DNA of 64,000 bases, taken from Oreocharis arfaki. Taxonomy: Eukaryota; Chordata; Aves; Passeriformes; Paramythiidae. The translations under genes and the position numbers were made by a program. Shown one piece after another: positions 48,101 to 59,198 of this stretch. The notes beneath the pieces are model-generated. The model was not told the DNA's origin. It was given only the letters and a program-made list of their open reading frames with translations, and did not search any database. The stretch is from positions 372,001 through 436,000 of the forward strand of contig VZRR01003270.1 of the NCBI GenBank assembly GCA_013398015.1, given 5' to 3'. Position 1 is the first letter of the stretch; every line of letters starts with the position of its first letter.

Positions 48101-51100
48101 CAGTGTGGAAGTTTAGAGTTCACTGTGGGATTTAACTCTCATTCACTGAAGGTGCAGGGAGAGACAAAAATCTGCCAAGTTAAAACGTTCCCTGCTGGAG
48201 AAAAGGTAGAATTGATGGATAAACAACCTAAACCACTGATATCAGGATTCAGTAGTGCTGTTAGAGATTAAATACTATGCATGTCAGTACCTGGCTTTCC
48301 CAGAGTTTAAATGCAAGGGATGGTGTTGAAACTTGGCCCTTTTTTGGAACTTGATATTTTGTGTGCAGATCTCTTCATCATGAAACATAAATTCCAGCCC
48401 AAAGCTCCCTGACAGACTCGGTGGTTTCCAAGGAAGATTTATGCAGAGGCTCCCCTGTGGCACACAGGGAAGGGACGAGCCTCCCTAGTGCCAGGAGCCA
48501 GCGATGCCCTACAGTGCTCCTGCAGCTCCTGACTCAACAGCTTGGGCAGATAATCCTCCCTCCCCGCTGAGGTGAGGCTGTACCTCGGCTCAGAGCTCTG
48601 CCTGTGTCTCCAGGAGTGCTTCTTCCTCTAGCACACACTTCACTGAAGAACTCTGTGTGCTCTAAGAAGCATTAGTGAACCTCCTACCCTGGCCCTCAGG
48701 TTAGTCACTGCAACCAAAAGCCCTGCAGTTGTTCCTGGTAGGCTTGTAGCCCTTTCTAAGAGCTGGCATAGCTCTCCTGCTTGGAAATGTTAACCCCTGT
48801 AGGTTAAGCATATGTTTATTCAAATTCTCAGGAAGCTGTGAGTTGAAGGATGCATTTTTGTCCTGGTTTCTGTCTGCCTATTTAAGGTTTTTGCTTCTCT
48901 GCTGGTGCTGTATGTGGTGCTTAGAGACACTCAGACACTGGGACATCCGTGCTTGAGAGGAGAGTGTGGGTGTGTTGATGGAACTACCAGGAGGTACTAT
49001 ACATGCTAAATCTCAGGAGGCCGGGATTAAAACATTTTTATTACCACATGAGAGCAAATGAGTTGAAATGGGTGTGCTACTTACAGAGGTCACATCAGGA
49101 TTTCTTATTAACCCTTCTCACATTACTTGTTCCATTATGCCTTCTTGCTCCATGAAGAGAACAATTAGGTACGGTTGTAAATATTAATTTTATAGTGGGC
49201 ACAAATCAGAATCAAATTCAGGTTTGAAAATGTGCATGTGACGAGTTTTGGACCCATCGTTTTCAGTTTTCCCCCTAATATATAACCACTCCCCCAGATT
49301 TAGACAAGCCAGGACATAAAATAAGAGCACGTGTAAATCTGGCCCTTTCCATCCAAATTTGTTTCTGCTTTTGGCACTGCCCTTTTAAAGCCAGATTTGC
49401 AGCCACTGCCCGAACTGTGCAGAATGCCAGTGGATGAACACGTCTGCAGAGCAGTGCACAAATGCATTCAAGTGCTCATCTGCCCATGAAGAGGCTGCAA
49501 CTGTCTCTCCAGATACTGGGTAGGTGTAAACAAGTGACAATCCCTGCACACATGAACAGAGAGCATTTATGGACAGGGCGAAATTGGGATGTTCTGGAGG
49601 CTGGTGGGAAATGTGATCTTCGGACACCTCCTGAAGGCAGCAGCATCTCTGAGCTGAGTTTACATCTTCAGTCTCTGTGAAACCTTACTCCAGATTTCTG
49701 CATCTTTTTGCCTCTGCTTAGGAGGCTGTATTGAAAATCTGTCTCTGTTATCCTCAGTATTAATTATCCTTAAGTGTCAGCCAGAGCAGAGGGCTCTGCA
49801 CCCCTCCAGCTCCTGAGGAGAAGCAAGTCCTGGAGCCAGGAATGTGCAGGCAAGAACAAAGCAGAGACAAACTTTGCCTTGGCTGTTTGATGAGAGGGCT
49901 GATCCAAGGGCCAAATCTTACTCTTGGTTTCAGCCCCTCCATTAGTAGCTGATAATCCCATGCACCTCATTTCCCCCACCACTGACTAGTTTTATAATGC
50001 TTACTTTGGGTAGTGTCTACATCTGAAAATTATTCAAAGTTGCATTGGGGGGGTTCTGTACATTCCCAGCTCGAGATAAGATTTCTGGAGAAATGTGTGT
50101 GGCTTTTCTGTAAATGTGATCTGGGAGCCAAGCTGGGCAGCTCTTGGTTCAAGCCGATGTATTGTTCTCAGGCACAATTAGACTTTGATTAACAGTTTTA
50201 TTGCTAGTGCTTATGATACAGAGGACTGCAAATAAATGCCCTTCTCTCTTGTATTTTAACTAAAATATTTAATCCAGGCTCATCTGGTATTTTTCATTAT
50301 TAACACTACTCTATTATCATTATTTTTACTGCATTTCACTTTCAGGCAGCTGTTTTTCACAGTACTTTGCTAGTCCAGCTAGCTTGAGGTACAGAGTGAG
50401 CCTCTCTGCAACCAGCTCTTGTCACTGAAGACGTGATAACCTACAGCTTTGTTAATGTCAAACGAGATTCCTAAGTGCTTGGGGACGTGGTAATCAGGCC
50501 AGGGATATTTCCTTTTCTGTTTTCTACCTGATCTGGTAGGTAGACTAGAACAGGCTTTGCCTGTTTTGGCCCTTAATTAGGCAGATTTCCTTCCGTGGCT
50601 GGAAGCAGCCTGACCAGCAAAGCCTCCAGGCCTGAGGCTGGGTTCTGGGACAGCTGCAGGTTGCACGCTGCTTCCCTACCCCAGGAGCTGCTTGTCTCCC
50701 TGCCATGCACAGCAGCAGCACATTCCCACCTGAGGGAATGCTTTCCTCATGTCTGCAGCCAGCACCTGGCCTTTCAGATTGGTGCAGAAGGAGGGAATTT
50801 GGGTGACCAGCTGCCTTCAATCACAGCTGAACTGTGCTTTTGATGGTCGTGCTGCTGCGAGATTTCATAGATCCTGCAGGCAACTGAGTGGGAAATACTC
50901 TGTGTGTGTGTTTGTATTGTTTTCTGTACTTGTAGAGAAGTTTGGCTCCGTGCACTCACGCTCTGAAAGAGAGCATCCAGCAGTTTGTCACCCACCAGGA
51001 AAGGAACAGGTGCCACTCAGGCTGATGCACCTATCCCAGGGAGAGCTCTGACATGGTTTCCTACCAAAACAATGCTCATGGCTCGGGTAGGTCGGGCTGG

Positions 51101-52109
51101 TGCCATATCAGGGAAAAAACGTTGTCCAAGAGCTGTGTAGGAGCACTGGCTCAGAACGGGGAGAACCCTTTCCATCCTCACTCTCCTCGTGTCTACAGGT
51201 TGGTGTTTGAACCCGTGCCTTGTGTGGCAGATTCATTTTTCCTTCTTGTCACAGCTACTTCAAAGCAGGAATACTTTGAGCAGGCAGCCCTAAGTCCAGA
51301 TGGAGAGTACAGGTCTCTAAAAATAATGTCTGTGGGACTGAGCGTGCTATTTTAGCCCGAACAAAGGAGGTTCAAACGTGAGCTGTTGTAGGTTAAGGGC
51401 TTCAATGGTAAAAGTGTATCCTCAGGTACATCTCTTCATCACTCCTATCTTCAACAAATACCTTGGGTTTCTGTATTGATTTATACAAGGTCAGCAGCTT
51501 TACGAAAAGCCAATAAGCCACATCTTGCCACAACCACATTTCTTGGCTTCTGTGCAGTCAAAAGCTAAACTTGATGCCCACATGGATTTTTTTTAAACAG
51601 TTACATGCATATGCAATGATTTTAAAAGCTCTCCCACAGAGTGTTTCATGTTTGTATTATTGTTTTGTTTATACTACTAGTAGTAGCTGACTAAAGACAT
51701 GTCAGTGTCTTCTGGGGAGGCTTGTCCTTTCTGCACATATGTGTTTGTGCATGCACAACAATATACTTTTGTCTTATTTTATAACTCTTAGGCTATTTAT
51801 GTCATTGCATCTTCACACCCAGCCTTGGTTTAAAAGCATTACAAATTATTTCTTACTATAATTTTTCAAACTTTGAATATAGGCATAGAACTCTCGAAGG
51901 GTGTTTTTAAAGTGCTTCAAAATTGTGGATTTCTTTTCCTAGTAGTGCAAAATCCCCTCAATCAGCTTTCCCAATCCCAAGAAAATCCAGATTCAGCGAC
52001 TGTGACTTCGGCTCCAATATGCTGCAGAGAGTTTGTTTCAGAAAGAGATGGTTTTGCAGATGGAAATGATTAGCAATAAAATGTATTGCAATAATGGAGC
52101 GTGCTAAGG
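45101..52109. other. Gene-free unique sequence
   Basis: No supported gene, RNA or repeat family. Frames are at most about 100 codons. A G-run lies at 47607-47614 and short AT-rich stretches at 50180-50340. The right end (52109) is set by the start of the duplicated segment. Confidence 0.55.
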
Positions 52110-52492
52110 TTACATAAGTTCAAAAATACACAGTAAAAACAGACTGTCATTTGCCTTCTCACAGAGCTGACCCAATTAAAAATGCTCACTGTGCTGCATC
52201 ACACGAGCAGCAGTCCTCTCAATTCTCTCCACTTATCTCCTTTTCTTCATTCCTCCATTATTTTTCCTCTCCTTGCTTGATCTATCAGCTCTTCCCACTT
52301 CATGTTTGTATGTCCCATCTCAGCCTCCTCTCTTGTGTTTCCGCAGGAGACTCTTTATTCCTTCTCTGTGGTTCTCTGAGAGGGGATGTGCAGAAAAAAG
52401 CCTGCTGTGATTCACCCCAAAGTGCAATCCACGCCGACTTACGGAGCAGCGCTGCTCTATGGAGCTGGGATTGTGTGTGCATTGATGTGCTG

Positions 52493-52582
52493 ATGGATAT
52501 GAAGGTTGCCCTTTGTATTTCCTCCAGGAATGCCCAGATGGATATGAAGGTTGCCCTTTGTATTTCCTCCAGGAATGCCCAG
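52493..52582 (+). repeat. 45-bp tandem duplication, two exact units
   Basis: Units 52493-52537 and 52538-52582 are identical; each starts ATGGATATGAAGG and ends GGAATGCCCAG. 45 is divisible by three, so the surrounding open frame stays open, but nothing else suggests coding. The same pair occurs in copy 2 at 54384-54473. Confidence 0.93.
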
Positions 52583-53373
52583 ACAGCAAATGAATCAGTG
52601 AGTGCAGAGGGCAGGTTTATCGAAGGATAAATCACACTTCTCCCTTCCCACCCAAGGCACGTGAAAGAACCTTTCTCCCACAGCAGGCAAGAGGCACGTG
52701 CGAGTGCTGGGACTGAGGAAGATCTCCTGTGCCTGGCAGTGCCAGGAGCAGCTGTTCCCTCATCCCCTGTTCAGGATGGCTGCTGGGGACAGGAGTATCC
52801 ATGTGCCACAGACAGTGTATTGCATTACAGAGAGCCTGAAAAGGCCATTTTGAATTGGGCTGCATTAGTGAAGGACATAAAATCTGCGTGAAGCCGCTCA
52901 ATGAGGTTTGCAGCTAACAAGGAAGGATCAGCCCACTGAGGAGGGGGAAGATACAAGAAATTAAGTTTAGATTGTCTTCCCCCAGCTTGCTTCAACAAGT
53001 GTGATTATCTGGCTACCCTCTGTCTTGTTAACCATGTACAATAACAACCGTATAGAAGAAAAATAAAAGCCAGCTTGCTCATTCAGGGAAGCACAAATAA
53101 CACAAACAGGAGGAACACCAGAGCTTCTGCATGGAATGGCTGTGCTTTGTTTTTACGACTGGCACAAGGTGGGAATACAGGGAAATAGCCATCTGTATCT
53201 TTTCCTATGCGTGAATTCTGACAGGCAAAGGATTGCAAGAAACTAGCAAGCGACAGGGCAGGTTCAAAGCAGTCACGAGAAGTTGGCTTTTAACATGGCC
53301 TAGGAGACATCTGCAGAGCTCCTTCACGCAGGGTGCCATGGATATTAAAGAGTTCACAGAAGTTCAAGAGGAG

Positions 53374-53526
53374 GCCTGATCCAAATATGTTTCTTCTTGG
53401 TTTTAGTGGCTCTAATCAGTCTGACCACCCTTTGATGGGTTGCCTTGGTTTGTACAGAAGTGGCTACAAATTTTCAAACAGTTCAGGGATTTTTTTATCT
53501 GATGAGACTGTTGGAGAATGAGAAGG
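53374..53526 (+). repeat. Single 153-bp unit of the variable tandem (copy 1 allele)
   Basis: This is the one-unit form of the tandem found twice in copy 2. It carries the left-hand variants of unit A (AAATATG, CTCTAATCAG) and the right-hand variants of unit B (TGCCTTGGTTT, GATGAGACTG), with a 7-T run instead of 6. It therefore looks like an A/B recombinant. Confidence 0.8.
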
Positions 53527-53999
53527 TTTGACTCTGCCACTGTTCCTCCATGATCCTGGTTCTCTTCTTTTCTCACTGGGTGTCTGGCTCTACCTTGTGG
53601 TCTTCCACATTTAGAGTGCAATTCACCTGCTTATGCTTGGGCATGTGCCGTTTTAGGTACTCAGAGTGTCCTGCCTGGCCCCTAAGAAGGCTTGGCTCTT
53701 TGCTAGGGCCCATGGCAGATCTGCCAGCCCAACACGTCCGCCTCAGAAAGTTTTTCAAAATGTCTCTGTTCACAAAACTGAAACTTGTCCTTAAAACATG
53801 CGTTTTGTTCAGCAGTTTTTAGTACATCTGCATTTGACTGTATGCTTTGAATTCTTTATTTCCCTCCTTCCCCTTCATTCTTCTTGTGAATTTCTCTTCT
53901 TTTCACTTCCTATCAATGTCACCTCCTCTGCATGCCCTCCCCCCCTCTCCAGCTCTGGTAATGTGGTTGTTCTCCATTTTCCATCAAAGGGGCATTTTG

Positions 54000-54000
54000 N
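54000..54000. other. Assembly gap (single N)
   Basis: This is the only ambiguous base I noticed in the window. It sits exactly at the boundary between the two copies of the 1.9-kb segment, which marks a contig join rather than a sequencing ambiguity. Confidence 0.95.
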
Positions 54001-54383
54001 TTACATAAGTTCAAAAATACACAGTAAAAACAGACTGTCATTTGCCTTCTCACAGAGCTGACCCAATTAAAAATGCTCACTGTGCTGCATCACACGAGCA
54101 GCAGTCCTCTCAATTCTCTCCACTTATCTCCTTTTCTTCATTCCTCCATTATTTTTCCTCTCCTTGCTTGATCTATCAGCTCTTCCCACTTCATGTTTGT
54201 ATGTCCCATCTCAGCCTCCTCTCTTGTGTTTCTGCAGGAGACTCTTTATTCCTTCTCTGTGGTTCTCTGAGAGGGGATGTGCAGAAAAAAGCCTGCTGTG
54301 ATTCACCCCAAAGTGCAATCCACGCCGACTTACGGAGCAGCGCTGCTCTATGGAGCTGGGATTGTGTGTGCATTGATGTGCTG

Positions 54384-54473
54384 ATGGATATGAAGGTTGC
54401 CCTTTGTATTTCCTCCAGGAATGCCCAGATGGATATGAAGGTTGCCCTTTGTATTTCCTCCAGGAATGCCCAG
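54384..54473 (+). repeat. 45-bp tandem duplication, two exact units (copy 2)
   Basis: Units 54384-54428 and 54429-54473 are the counterpart of 52493-52582. Both alleles therefore carry the duplication. Confidence 0.92.
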
Positions 54474-55264
54474 ACAGCAAATGAATCAGTGAGTGCAGAG
54501 GGCAGGTTTATCGAAGGATAAATCACACTTCTCCCTTCCCACCCAAGGCACATGAAAGAACCTTTCTCCCACAGCAGGCAAGAGGCAGGTGCGAGTGCTG
54601 GGACTGAGGAAGATCTCCTGGGCCTGGCAGTGCCAGGAGCAGCTGTTCCCTCATCCCCTGTTCAGGATGGCTGCTGGGGACAGGAGTATCCATGTGCCAC
54701 AGACAGTGTATTGCATTACAGAGAGCCTGAAAAGGCCATTTTGAATTGGGCTGCATTAGTGAAGGACATAAAATCTGCGTGAAGCCGCTCAATGAGGTTT
54801 GCAGCTAACAAGGAAGGATCAGCCCACTGAGGAGGGGGAAGATACAAGAAATTAAGTTTAGATTGTCTTCCCCCAGCTTGCTTCAACAAGTGTGATTATC
54901 TGGCTACCCTCTGTCTTGTTAACCATGTACAATAACAACCGTATAGAAGAAAAATAAAAGCCAGCTTGCTCATTCAGGGAAGCACAAATAACACAAACAG
55001 GAGGAACACCAGAGCTTCTGCATGGAATGGCTGTGCTTTGTTTTTACGACTGGCACAAGGTGGGAATACAGGGAAATAGCCATCTGTATCTTTTCCTATG
55101 CGTGAATTCTGACAGGCAAAGGATTGCAAGAAACTAGCAAGCGACAGGGCAGGTTCAAAGCAGTCACGAGAAGTTGGCTTTTAACATGGCCTAGGAGACA
55201 TCTGCAGAGCTCCTTCACGCAGGGTGCCATGGATATTAAAGAGTTCACAGAAGTTCAAGAGGAG

Positions 55265-55593
55265 GCCTGATCCAAATATGTTTCTTCTTGGTTTTAGTGG
55301 CTCTAATCAGTCTGACCACCCTTTGATGGGTTGCCCTGATTTGTACAGAAGTGGCTACAAATTTTCAAACAGTTCAGGGATTTTTTATCTGATGAGGCTG
55401 TTGGAGAATGAGAAGGATCCATGGGAATGGATCCTTGAGCAGCCTGATCCAAATCTGTTTCTTCTTGGTTTTAGTGGCTCTGATCAGTCTGACCACCCTT
55501 TGATGGGTTGCCTTGGTTTGTACAGAAGTGGCTACAAATTTTCAAACAGTTCAGGGATTTTTTATCTGATGAGACTGTTGGAGAATGAGAAGG
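55265..55593 (+). repeat. 177-bp-period tandem, two units with a 25-bp linker
   Basis: Unit A (55265-55416) and unit B (55442-55593) are 152-bp near-identical segments separated by a 25-bp linker (55417-55441) that contains GGATCC. They differ at a few sites: AAATATG/AAATCTG, CTCTAATC/CTCTGATC, GCCCTGATTT/GCCTTGGTTT and GAGGCTG/GAGACTG. The period is 59 codons, so an open frame (55224-55598, 124 codons) continues through both units. Copy 1 has only one unit. I do not recognise the translated unit and treat it as non-coding. Confidence 0.88.
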
Positions 55594-56066
55594 TTTGACT
55601 CTGCCACTGTTCCTCCATGATCCTGGTTCTCTTCTTTTCTCACTGGGTGTCTGGCTCTACCTTGTGGTCTTCCACATTTAGAGTGCAATTCACCTGCTTA
55701 TGCTTGGGCATGTGCCCTTTTAGGTACTCAGAGTGTCCTGCCTGGCCCCTAAGAAGGCTTGGCTCTTTGCTAGGGCCCATGGCAGATCTGCCAGCCCAAC
55801 ACGTCCGCCTCAGAAAGTTTTTCAAAATGTCTCTGTTCACAAAACTGAAACTTGTCCTTAAAACATGTGTTTTGTTCAGCAGTTTTTAGTACATCTGCAT
55901 TTGACTGTATGCTTTGAATTCTTTATTTCCCTCCTTCCCCTTCATTCTTCTTGTGAATTTCTCTTCTTTTCACTTCCTATCAATGTCACCTCCTCTGCAT
56001 GCCCTCCCCCCCTCTCCAGCTCTGGTAATGTGGTTGTTCTCCATTTTCCATCAAAGGGGCATTTTG

Positions 56067-56402
56067 GAGTATGGGAGGTGCCTTCAATCCGTGTGCTGAA
56101 ATTAGCCTGTGGATCGTGTAGCGAGCTCTGTGTGCATGTGTGTGGCTGGAAACTGTGGAGGGACACCTCCCGAAGAGCTAAATTACAGAACAAAAGAAAA
56201 ATCACTTCGGTTTTAGCCGATGACTTGGCCTTCCCACATGCCCACTAGCTAAAGCAGCAATTGGGATAATTCATTAATGAAATCATCTTCCAATAATAGT
56301 TGTCCGGATTGAATCAGCTGCATCTCTGCATCTCTTCCTTCTCGTCTGCCTTTTGTTCGGGGTGAGGCTCCGAGGCTGAGCACGTCGCCAGCCAGGCGTG
56401 CA
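56067..56402. other. Unique spacer before minisatellite
   Basis: No gene is supported. The stretch is AT-leaning and then becomes GC-rich as it nears the 19-bp array. Confidence 0.5.
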
Positions 56403-57105
56403 GGCTCGGTTCTGTGCTGCAGGCTCGGTTCCGTGCCGCGGGCTCGGTTCCGTGCCGCGGGCTCGGTTCCGTGCCGCGGGCTCGGTTCCGTGCCGCGGGC
56501 TCGGTTCCGTGCCGCGGGCTCGGTTCCGTGCCGCGGGCTCGGTTCCGTGCCGCGGGCTCGGTTCCGTGCCGCGGGCTCGGTTCCGTGCCGCGGGCTCGGT
56601 TCCGTGCCGCGGGCTCGGTTCCGTGCCGCGGGCTCGGTTCCGTGCCGCGGGCTCGGTTCCGTGCCGCGGGCTCGGTTCCGTGCCGCGGGCTCGGTTCCGT
56701 GCCGCGGGCTCGGTTCCGTGCCGCGGGCTCGGTTCCGTGCCGCGGGCTCGGTTCCGTGCCGCGGGCTCGGTTCCGTGCCGCGGGCTCGGTTCCGTGCCGC
56801 GGGCTCGGTTCCGTGCCGCGGGCTCGGTTCCGTGCCGCGGGCTCGGTTCCGTGCCGCGGGCTCGGTTCCGTGCCGCGGGCTCGGTTCCGTGCCGCGGGCT
56901 CGGTTCCGTGCCGCGGGCTCGGTTCCGTGCCGCGGGCTCGGTTCCGTGCCGCGGGCTCGGTTCCGTGCCGCGGGCTCGGTTCCGTGCCGCGGGCTCGATT
57001 CCATGCCGCAGGCTCAGTTCTGTGCTGCAGGCTCGGTTCTGTGCCGCATGCTCGGTTCTGTGCCGCAGGCTCGGTTCCGTGCCGCAGGCTCGGTTCCGTG
57101 CCGCA
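56403..57105. repeat. 19-bp CpG-rich minisatellite, 37 units
   Basis: The unit GGCTCGGTTCCGTGCCGCG repeats in exact 19-bp register for 703 bp (37 units). Units 2-31 (56422-56991) appear identical. Unit 1 and units 32-37 differ, almost always by C-to-T or G-to-A changes at CpG. Each unit holds four CpG sites and has no A on the plus strand. Every stop codon needs both T and A, so neither strand of the core can contain a stop. The six long open frames across it (up to 351 codons) follow automatically from this composition and are not genes. Because 19 is 1 modulo 3, all frames encode the same 19-residue cycle. Confidence 0.97.
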
Positions 57106-59198
57106 GGCTCTCGGAGCCGGCCGTGGCACCTGTCAGCCCCACCAAGAGAGCTCAGGGCAGCCTGGTCCTTGAGCAGCCAGCAGCCCAGCCCTCCTCCTGA
57201 GGCATCCCCAGAAACTGCCCCTTGCCGCTCGCTTCCCTGCCCTGTCTCCACAAAGCAGCTCCAAATCCGGGTCACCAAGGAATGGGTTAAAATGCTGAAG
57301 GGAGAGAGTGGCCGTGTGTGTAATGCCGGCACAGCCACCCACGGCCCCCGAAGGGAAAGCCTTGGATCTCCTTATAAGGGGATCTTTTTCCTGAAGAAAG
57401 TGGTCAGGATCTGGCCGGGAGCGTGTTCGGTCTGTGTGTGAGCACAGTGCTGTCACCTCGGTGCTGCTGAGCTCAGCGCAGGCTTTCTCCGAGGCGGGAG
57501 GGAGGCGCTGGGGGTCAGGACAGCTCAGGCACTGCTGCTTTTAGCAGTACAGTGCACTTACAAAGAAACCTGGTGGGTATGGTCTTTACTTTTGCAGCCT
57601 CTATTCGAGACCTGTAGACCCTGTTGGAATATTGTGTTATTATAGATTTCCTGCTCCAGCTCTCCTGTCCAAAATTATTCTTGTATTCTTCTCTGATTTT
57701 TTTTTCTTTTTCTCTTACTGCTTTCCAGGCATGGGCACTCTTGTGCACAAGAATACCCGCACATCCACCCAAGCCAGTACAGCTGGCCTGCACACGAGCA
57801 CAAGGGTGTCTGAATGTGCAGGGGGCTTGGGATGATTATTTACATTCCCTTTTATGGGGATCTCCACAAGTGTGGTTTTCTGGTGATTCATGTTTTGGCC
57901 AAGGCTTGAGTCTTTTTCAGCTTTTTCATTAAAAAGGCTGTTGTGTTCAGTCATACTTCGCACTTTTGCCCCGCCTGGCTGCCTTGAGCTGTGCAGTGCT
58001 GCGTGTTGCTCTGGTTATCTATGATGACACAGTATTCAGACAGGAGGGAAGGGAAAGCAAGCTGGGACTCGGGAATGGCTGGTGAGTGCAGTCAGGACTG
58101 TGGGCTACCGACCTGCCCGGTCACTTCCCAGTGTCCTTCCAGAGAGTGACAGAAAGTGATTCCATCTTCCCTGCCTGGCAGCCAGAGCCTCCAGCTTCTT
58201 GTTTCGTTTCAGTGCCGTACCCAGGGAATAGGGGCTGTGCTCTACACACAGGCTCATCTCAGAGCCACAGCCACCCTGCCTTTCTCTTATGAGAGTGTTG
58301 CCCTTCCTGCTGCCTGGAGTGGCCCTGGGGTGCATCCTGGTGGGCAGCCCCGAGCTGAACTGGGGTTTGGCTCTCCCAGTCAGGCCTGCACGGGAAGGAG
58401 CTTCCTGTGGCTGTGCCTTTGGAGCATGTTCCTCTGGCTGTGCCTTTTCATCAGGCTCACCTCGGAGCAGCTGCGTGGAATAAAGGCAGTGCTGTCTGTC
58501 CGAGAGGCTCAGCAGGGTGGGGGGTCCCACGGCCTTGTGAAGGATATGTATGGCTGCAGGTGCTGTGGTGGGGAAACCGAGGGTGAGCACGAGAGAAGCA
58601 GCTGTCAAGCTGTGTGGACAACCATTGGCATCCCTGGGCTCTGCTGTGTTAATGGCTCCAACACCTCAGTGCTTCTTTTCCTCTTTGTTTGATGCAATAG
58701 CTGTAAGACATGTTTCTCCCTCCTCTCCCCGTCATTTCGGCTTCACTGCAAGCCCTAAACGAAAGGAAAAGGCAGGTTTTGCGGAGACCAGAAAACCTTC
58801 AAGCTCAAGCCCAGAGCTTCTTTCACTGGGAGACCTCAGTTCTCATAGCAGAGAGGTGGGCTCTGAGGAAACTGCGGCAGGGTTCAGCCAGTGCCTCCAC
58901 ACATCCCCCTGAAACCTTAGCCTCACGCCAGTCCAGGGGAGCCAGGGAGCCCTGGCTGCCCATGAGATGGCAGTGTTCCCAGCTCCCAGGTGTGAAGGAG
59001 TGGCACTGTCCCCCCACTGGTGTTTTGGCCTCACAGAAAGCCTCCTCTTGTGGCAGTGCACGTGCCATGCCGTGGGCAGGCAGTCACACGCTGTGCCAGG
59101 TATCCACCAGCAGTATGAACACAGCCTCTCTTTGCTGTTAGAGATGCAGTCACTAAGTTTTGTTCCCTAGACGAGATCACAGCTGTATCCTGTCTACC
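57106..59198. other. GC-richer gene-free sequence
   Basis: Several overlapping frames of 100-180 codons occur on both strands (for example 58156-58692 + and 58105-58608 -), as expected in GC-rich DNA. None has a recognised domain. A 64-codon frame at 58289-58483 starts with a hydrophobic, signal-peptide-like stretch, but its remainder covers an imperfect DNA repeat (TTCCTGTGGCTGTGCCTTT, repeated 28 bp later). A gene exon cannot be excluded but is not supported. TACC at 59195-59198 is the left target-site duplication of the next LTR. Confidence 0.45.

Larger units (their letters stand above)
52110..53999 (+). repeat. Duplicated 1.9-kb segment, copy 1 (probable unmerged contig overlap)
   Basis: This stretch is repeated base for base, apart from a handful of substitutions, at 54001-56066. 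Copy 1 stops exactly at the N (54000), and copy 2 begins exactly after it with the same first bases (TTACATAAGTT). By eye I count six single-base differences outside the variable tandem unit, for example 52342/54233 and 52661/54552. Copy 2 is 176 bases longer because of an extra 177-bp tandem unit, offset by one fewer T in a T-run. This pattern fits two allelic contig ends that overlapped but were not merged. Frames of up to 159 codons (52151-52630) are unrecognisable and appear in both copies. Confidence 0.92.
54001..56066 (+). repeat. Duplicated segment, copy 2 (probable other allele)
   Basis: It repeats 52110-53999 with an offset of 1891 bases, increasing to 2067 after the extra tandem unit. 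After 56066 (end of ...GGGGCATTTTG) the sequence continues into unique DNA, while copy 1 ends at the N. If the copies are one locus, the true path is 52109 to one copy to 56067. Confidence 0.92.

Noticed and set aside
52151..54521. Two identical 159-codon proteins suggesting a gene pair
   Set aside because: They come from the probable unmerged contig overlap, and the sequence shows no recognisable domain. The 15-residue internal repeat simply reflects a 45-bp tandem duplication.
56403..57105. CRISPR-like array
   Set aside because: The 19-bp units abut directly with no unique spacers, and the host is a bird. It is a minisatellite.
56249..57441. Very long overlapping open frames (up to 351 codons) on both strands
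   Set aside because: They are caused by the 19-bp minisatellite. Its plus strand has no A in the core, so neither strand can contain a stop codon, and every frame gives the same 19-residue cycle.
58289..58483. Small secreted protein (64 codons, signal-like N-terminus)
   Set aside because: The hydrophobic start is short, the rest overlaps an imperfect DNA repeat, and longer frames overlap it on both strands. No homology is recognised.
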